Notes under the pieces: generated by a model
What the model saw: only the letters and a program-made list of their open reading frames with translations
The model's database searches: none
Told to the model about the DNA's origin: nothing
Source: Leishmania donovani
Taxonomy: Eukaryota > Euglenozoa > Kinetoplastea > Trypanosomatida > Trypanosomatidae
Assembly: GCF_000227135.1 (NCBI RefSeq)
Contig: NC_018262.1
Coordinates: 119,215 to 152,285 of the forward strand
Length of the DNA: 33,071 nt
Direction: 5' to 3'
Made by a program: the position numbers and the translations under genes
Shown here: piece by piece, positions 27,842 through 33,071 of the stretch
How the letters are laid out: each line of letters opens with the position of its first letter
How positions within the stretch are numbered: position 1 is the first letter of the stretch

Positions 27842-28336
27842 CTTGCTCCTTCTAGGCGAGAGAGTTATCATTCTTGACATATACAAGAGAACACCTCCCC
27901 TAACACCCATCCCTCCCCCTAAAAAAAGCGAAAAAACGTCAAAGAACGCAAGAAGAACGAAAATAAACTGCGAGGGGTACAGGGTGAACAGCTAAGCAAA
28001 TCACGCAGGCATTCGCGAAGAGTAACAAGCAAACGACAAGAAAAGTCCTCTACGCTACGAGTTTGTGCGTGTGTAGGATTTTTCGTCGAGCCGCGTATTC
28101 TCTGTGGCGTCTCCCTTCCCCTCTTCGCTACACCCTTGCCCTGCAGGCCTCCTGCGGTTGTCCACCTGCTTTTTTGTCCCTTGCCGACGTCTGCTCGTTT
28201 CTCTTCGCTGCCAGCGACCGTCGTTTTTTTTTTTCTGTCCGTCCTTTTGGCTGTAGCCCCCCTTTTTTCCGTTTCTCATTCTTCGAAGCTTTGCGCTTAT
28301 TCGTCCCCATCCCCCGTCCCCCCTCCCCGCTCGGTG

Positions 28337-28368
<32 letters not shown>
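28337..28368. repeat. CCTG tetranucleotide repeat
   Basis: Eight exact CCTG units in the long spacer. Likely to vary in copy number between strains. Confidence 0.95.
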
Positions 28369-28505
28369 CTTCTGTGCGTTTAGGTGCGCGCACCCCTTTT
28401 TCTTTTCTTTTCCCCCGATCGCTGTGTGCGTAAGCGTCCGCGTGCGTACTTCAGCAAAGAAAAAAACAGATCTTCATATCTGTGGTTTAACTCACTCTCT
28501 ATCTC

Positions 28506-28529
28506 TGTGTGTGTGTGTGTGTGTGTGTG
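28506..28529. repeat. TG microsatellite
   Basis: Twelve TG units, preceded by a CT run. Confidence 0.92.
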
Positions 28530-29746
28530 CTGTGTCTGCTCGATTTTCATCGTCACGTACTGCTCTCCGACGTGGCGTTCTCGGCAACAGAACGCGCATA
28601 ACCGTCGACACATCGACATCCCTTTTTGTTTTCTTTTGTCATTTCCGTGGCTCTAGTATTTTTTTTTTGTGCATGCGTCATAGCCCATCTGTTTCCCTTT
28701 CCGTTCTCAGCTTTCCACCCTCTGTTCTACCATCATCGACTGACCTCAGGAGCGGCCACCGCTCTTTTCTTTTTCTTTCTTGCCCTTCCGGCGTGCATCA
28801 TCAGCCATCATCTCTCGATACCGCTTGTGCGCGTGCGCTGGATACTCTTCTCTCTGTGTTGTAACGCCGTATTCATGGACTGGGAACGTTTGCTTCCTCA
28901 TCCATAAATACACCCAACGCCGTGCGCGCTTGTGAGGCCAGGCAAAATAAGTGACGAAAAAGGGCACGGAGAGCCAAAAAGAGACCCCTCCCCCCCCCCC
29001 CAAAAAAAAAAGGAACGATCAGAGCACCGTCTTCTTTTCTTTCTTGTTGATCGTCGTGTATTTGCTCTTGTGCTGTTGATTTTTCTCTCTTCGCTAGGCC
29101 TCCGCTTCTTCCCACCCACCCATCCACCTACCCACCCCCTGCAGTGTTTCCCTCGGCGTCTGCGACAGTATCTCGTGTGCGTGTGTCTGCCATCCTCTTC
29201 GTCTCCTCCTCTCTCCTTTTCTCTCTCTCTCCGACGCCTCTCCCTTTCTGTTTTCCGACTCGTTTTTTATTTTTATTTTTGTGTGTTTGTCGGCGTTCTG
29301 CCCTCACCTCCGTTGTGTATCAACAAAGGCGAACGGCGTCACTGCGCGGTTACCGACAGAGTTGCGTTCATCGAAAGGCAGTGGCAACTGCCCGCCTACA
29401 GGAGACGAACGGAACGGCAACTCCGCTGAACAAGAAAGGAAGACCATCGTGGAAGGAGGAAAAGAAGCATAAGGAAATCACACGCTCGAACGAGGAAGAG
29501 TCGTTACCACAAAAAACGCATTTTTCCTCTTGTGTACGTGTCTTCTTTTGTTGTTGGTGTTGCTGCCGTTGGCCTGCGCACGCTCTCTCCACAAAACTAC
29601 GTGTACCACCGCCATCATCATCAGGGGCCTATCTCTCTTCCTCCCCCCCCCCGGCTTCGCCTCGGCATCAACGTTTGGCTGCATTTTTTTGTATTGTCTT
29701 TCTTTCCTGCACGGTAGCCTTCATTCCTTCTCTGTGCACTTCTTCA

Positions 29747-29760
29747 AATATATATATATA
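29747..29760. repeat. TA dinucleotide repeat
   Basis: A short AT-rich run in the long spacer. Confidence 0.85.
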
Positions 29761-31654
29761 CATACACTATTTCTCCCATTATTATTTTTTTTTTTTGAGA
29801 AGACGACTTGAACAACGAAAGATAGACGGAAAAGGCAAAGAACGTCAGCCGTCGAGGAGAAAAGAGGGTGCTCTGTCTGTGCATGCATTTTAGGTGGCTC
29901 GCCTTATTTTTCTTGTTTTGCTGTTGTTGTTTGATTTCTTTCGCCTGCTTTCACCTTGCATACTGTTCCAGCACCCCGAAGCAAAGTCCAGTTGAAGTGC
30001 ACGAACCACCACTCTTTTCCCTACGCGATTTCCCGTCTTCCCTTGCTCGCATTGACGGCTCGTCTGTTTTTCTTTTTGTTTGTGCCACCCGTTTTTTTTT
30101 TTTGTTGTACCTCCTCTTGCTTCTGTTTTATTTTTCATTTTACGCCTCCATTTCGCAGGCTCTCTTTGAGGTGATCAAGCCACCATTGCTCTCTCACTCG
30201 CATACCACAGGCTATCCCACAGCGGAGTCGAGGGAGACGGCGATAGGTGAAGCAAGCGACGAAGAAAGAAGCACGCAAAGAAACCGAACAAAAAAGGCAA
30301 GAAAAAAATTACTGGACCGAAAGAAAAAGACCGCCGTTAGTTTCCCAGTTGTGTTTAGTGCACCCTCCCCCGTCTAATTTGCTCTCCTCCTCCGAAAAAG
30401 CAAAGACAAGAGCAGTCGCTTGGGCCGACAGCAGCGGAAGAAGCGAACCGCAGCGAACACCCACACACCCACATACAGACATACACAACGCCATACAAAA
30501 TTCTGACTCGTTTTGCTTTACTGCCACTCTCCACGTCCACCACCGACCACCGAACACCCACCACCTCCCCCTTTTCTTTGTGCACATTCTCTAGGTGACG
30601 TGCCGCTCTCTTTCCAGAAGCGTCCCCCTCCCAACCTCCTCTTCGACACTTGTTTTGCCTCTTCTCATTGTCCCCAGCACCCCCGTTTCATTGACTGCCG
30701 TTTCTTCTAAGCTTCCTTTTTCGTTTTCTTTCTGCCACCCGCTCTCTCCCTCTCTCTTCCGCGCCCATTTCTGACCCGTTACCGCGTTTTTGTCTGTGCC
30801 GTTGTCTCAAGCCCCGTCTCTCTCTCTCTGGGGGTCCCCTCTGTCCTTGTCTGCATTGGTGTTCGTCTTTTTTTTTGCTTGCGGGCCTCCTTTCACTCCC
30901 ACATCTGCAGTGCCTGCTAATTTCAATCCGTTTCTCGTTTTTTTATATTCCTTTTCCCCTCCTTTTTTTTGTGTGTGCCTGTGCGTACGCGCATGCCTGG
31001 CTTGTATCTCGCCGCGTTTCTGTCCCTACTGTAGCACAGCCCTCTCTCACCCTCTTTTAGTCGGCATACGTCTGCGGGTCGTCGCGCTTCTTTTTTTTTT
31101 TGCGTGTTTGGCTCGCTTAAATTTTTTTTTTCGTGGCTCGTCTTTCCCTTTCGTGTGTTTAGGCGGTGTTCTTTGTGCGTGTGGCGGCCGACGGAACCAG
31201 CGTCGTAAAACGCACAGAGACACCGAGCCGAGCACAACGATATATAAAGTTAGCAGCGACAACAGTATTATCAAACGTGCGGAACGTTAGTTAAACTGCT
31301 TTTGCTAAAAAAAAGAGGAAAAGGACACAAAGACGTTGAAGAAGTGGCTGAGGGAGTGAGTTTTGGTAGATCATTGCCTGCTTTTGCTTTCGGCGCTGTC
31401 CCTCATCGACTTTTACCGACCCGCTCGCCTTGCCTGTCTGCCCACCCTGGCGCACTCGCTTCTTTGTTTGTGCCTTGCGCGTTTCTTTGGCACTCATATT
31501 CTTTTTTATTTTTCGCCGTTTCTCACACTCTGCACACGTTGCTGTCACAGTCGAACTGCCCATCTTTCACCAACAGTAGCCATCCTGGAGGAAAAGCGGG
31601 AAATTTGTGAGCACGTGTGACCGTCCACTGGTGTGACTGTCATTGACGCCGCTG

Positions 31655-31681
31655 CTTTTTACGTTTTCTCTTTTTTTTCAG
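31655..31681 (+). promoter_or_regulatory. Spliced-leader acceptor of the LRR gene
   Basis: A T-rich polypyrimidine tract runs directly into an AG at 31680-31681. The ATG at 31711 is the first downstream, giving a 29-base leader (plus spliced leader). This is the clearest acceptor in the window. Confidence 0.6.
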
Positions 31682-31710
31682 TTGATCGCAGCAGGATCCT
31701 CGCCGCCGTC

Positions 31711-33071
31711 ATGTCTTTTCTTTGGCGCCGGTGCACGCGGCAGCAACCCGCCATCGCGGCGGCGCTGCTGTGCGCCTCGCTTTTGATGCTTGTCTGCGTG
31801 GGTGTGCGCTCTGCTTCCGATGAGGCGGGCACCCTCGACTGCTCCGTGCGCGTCCCGAACTACTCTGCCGCCGAGCAGCAGCATACTCGCATGTTTCTAG
31901 ACGCCATCAAGGCGGCCATCCCCGCCTTGACTTCTGTGTGGACCTGCGACAACTTCTGCGCGCACAAGGGCGTGGAGTGCACAGAGGCCGGCTTGCATGT
32001 GCGTCTCAACGTCGACGACCTCGTCGGCAGCCTCCCTGAAATACCTGAGGGCGTTATAGGATCATCTGTTGTGGTAACGAAGCTCACCTTCTCCGGCGAC
32101 ATCAGCAACTTGAAGGGCACGCTGCCTGTCAGCTGGCATCAACTAACCTCGCTCTCCTCGTTTGTGTTCATCTCCACGGGCGTCGAAGATACGCCGCCAG
32201 AGATGCGGAGAAATTCAATCCAAAGCCGTGTGATGACAGACGATGCTGGATTCATCCAGGCGGCATGGGCGAGTACCGCCCAGCGTGCCAGCTCTCTGCC
32301 TGTCTCTCGGGTATCGGACAACAATATGATAGGCTCGCCGCACTCCGCATGGGCAGGGGCCAGCAAGATGGAAAGGAATTATCTACAGAAGAAAGTTGAT
32401 GAAAGAAGTCTTCCCGAGGAGTGGGGCAACATGATAAACATTAAGGTTCTCAACTTAACGAACCTTAGTCTCTCCGGAACACTCCCGGCTTCCTGGGCTT
32501 CCTTGCGGTTGCTTGAGCAGCTCCTAGCTTCGAACAACCTACTTGAAGGTACCCTCCCTGCGTCTTGGGGGAGTCTGAAGAAGCTGCTTGACCTGCAGTT
32601 GATAGGTAACAAGTTCACTGGTATTATTCCGCAAGAATGGGGTGAGATGACAGCACTCCAGAGGGTCTCTCTCCAGCTTGACTACTGTACCTGCGTGCCA
32701 CAAAGCTGGATCACGCGGAAAGTCGAAGTTAGACTCTACTCCACCGTTCTGGGTGGCGACTGTGAAATCACCTCAGACTGCGGCTCGAGCAGCAGCAGCT
32801 CTGAACTGGAGTGTGATGGCCCCATCCCGTTTTACACACCAACTCAGCAAGCGCACACGCGGAACTTCCTTGAGGCGTTCAAGTACACAATTACAGACTT
32901 GCAGCCTCTGTGGACGTGCACGAACTTCTGTGTCTGGGAGTATGTGCACTGCACGCCTGCGGGTGTGGCAGTGGAGATCACTGGAACAGAGTTTTTCGGT
33001 TCTGTTCCGGAGGTGCCTGCCGATGTGAACCCGTCGGAGGTGGTGGTAAGCAAGCTTGATTTCAGTCATAG
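31711..33071 (+). CDS. PSA-2/GP46 or proteophosphoglycan-like leucine-rich-repeat surface protein (5' part)
   Basis: The open frame runs off the window; 453 residues are visible. Residues 1-35 form a signal peptide (RRCTR, then a hydrophobic core AAALLCASLLMLVCVGV). A cysteine-containing N-terminal cap (about 43-96) has the pattern Cys, HTRMFLDAIKAAIP, WTCDNFC and GVEC, as in LRR N-caps. LRRs of about 24 residues follow, with motifs GTLPVSW, GTLPASW (twice) and GIIPQEW. Residues about 156-237 between the first and later LRRs do not fit the repeat. A Ser-rich linker (about 352-366) leads to a second N-cap with WTCTNFC at about 401-407, so the module is duplicated. The family is membrane-anchored or secreted surface glycoproteins of Leishmania. 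Whether this copy is a PSA-2 or a PPG depends on the missing C-terminus (GPI signal, or Ser-rich phosphoglycan repeats). The signal peptide makes export near certain. Confidence 0.87.
   Translation, partial: MSFLWRRCTRQQPAIAAALLCASLLMLVCVGVRSASDEAGTLDCSVRVPNYSAAEQQHTRMFLDAIKAAIPALTSVWTCDNFCAHKGVECTEAGLHVRLNVDDLVGSLPEIPEGVIGSSVVVTKLTFSGDISNLKGTLPVSWHQLTSLSSFVFISTGVEDTPPEMRRNSIQSRVMTDDAGFIQAAWASTAQRASSLPVSRVSDNNMIGSPHSAWAGASKMERNYLQKKVDERSLPEEWGNMINIKVLNLTNLSLSGTLPASWASLRLLEQLLASNNLLEGTLPASWGSLKKLLDLQLIGNKFTGIIPQEWGEMTALQRVSLQLDYCTCVPQSWITRKVEVRLYSTVLGGDCEITSDCGSSSSSSELECDGPIPFYTPTQQAHTRNFLEAFKYTITDLQPLWTCTNFCVWEYVHCTPAGVAVEITGTEFFGSVPEVPADVNPSEVVVSKLDFSH

Larger units (their letters stand above)
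26009..31710. other. 5.7 kb gene-free region before the LRR gene
   Basis: I find no credible protein or RNA gene on either strand. The region is made of T/C-rich stretches alternating with A/G-rich blocks, several CA/TG microsatellites, a CCTG repeat, a TA repeat at 29747-29760, and poly-C and poly-A runs (for example about 28989-29010). All open frames are simple-sequence translations. Part must be the kinase 3' UTR and the LRR gene leader. The extent is large for a trypanosomatid spacer. Confidence 0.6.

Noticed and set aside
29144..29893. 249-residue + strand open frame in the long spacer
   Set aside because: Ser/Phe/Leu-rich translation of T/C tracts followed by Lys/Glu-rich translation of a purine block; composition explains it.
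1..33071. CRISPR arrays, tRNA or rRNA genes, insertion sequences
   Set aside because: No regular spaced repeats, no tRNA B-box consensus, no rRNA-like sequence and no transposase seen by eye on either strand.

Overview
The window looks like a piece of a Leishmania-type trypanosomatid chromosome (subfamily Leishmaniinae). The basis is the GC-rich, intron-free coding regions all on the + strand; long spacers made of pyrimidine tracts, CA/TG microsatellites and poly-C runs; polypyrimidine-AG sites just upstream of several start codons, as expected for spliced-leader trans-splicing; and the gene content (HAP2 gamete fusogen, arrestin-fold proteins, a PSA-2/proteophosphoglycan-like LRR protein). 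I cannot name the species. From memory, unverified, HAP2 lies near the proteophosphoglycan cluster on L. major chromosome 35, which this gene order would match.

Layout, all +: 3-347, C-terminal end of an unrecognised protein; 2162-4075 and 5229-7040, a tandem pair of arrestin-fold proteins; 8030-10939, HAP2/GCS1; 13320-14291, an orphan Ser/Ala-rich protein; 15486-16805 (perhaps from 15330), a multi-pass membrane protein gene whose frame is broken; 20963-26008, a 1681-residue protein kinase with a 440-residue insertion in its catalytic domain, degenerate EF-hands and a KA1-like C-terminus; 31711 to the window end, the start of a secreted or surface LRR protein with a duplicated module.

No minus-strand gene is credible, so this is the inside of one directional (polycistronic) cluster. 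Such genes are usually co-transcribed and separated by trans-splicing and polyadenylation, so sharing a cluster does not imply shared function. The possible functional themes are cargo trafficking (arrestins), gamete membrane fusion (HAP2), signalling (kinase) and surface coat (LRR protein).

The most notable observations are the decaying membrane-protein gene, the kinase architecture with two histidine-rich tracts in its insertion, the long N-terminal extension of HAP2, two sense-strand G-quadruplex motifs, and a 5.7 kb gene-free stretch of alternating pyrimidine- and purine-rich blocks before the LRR gene. I did not find a clearly new multi-gene system.
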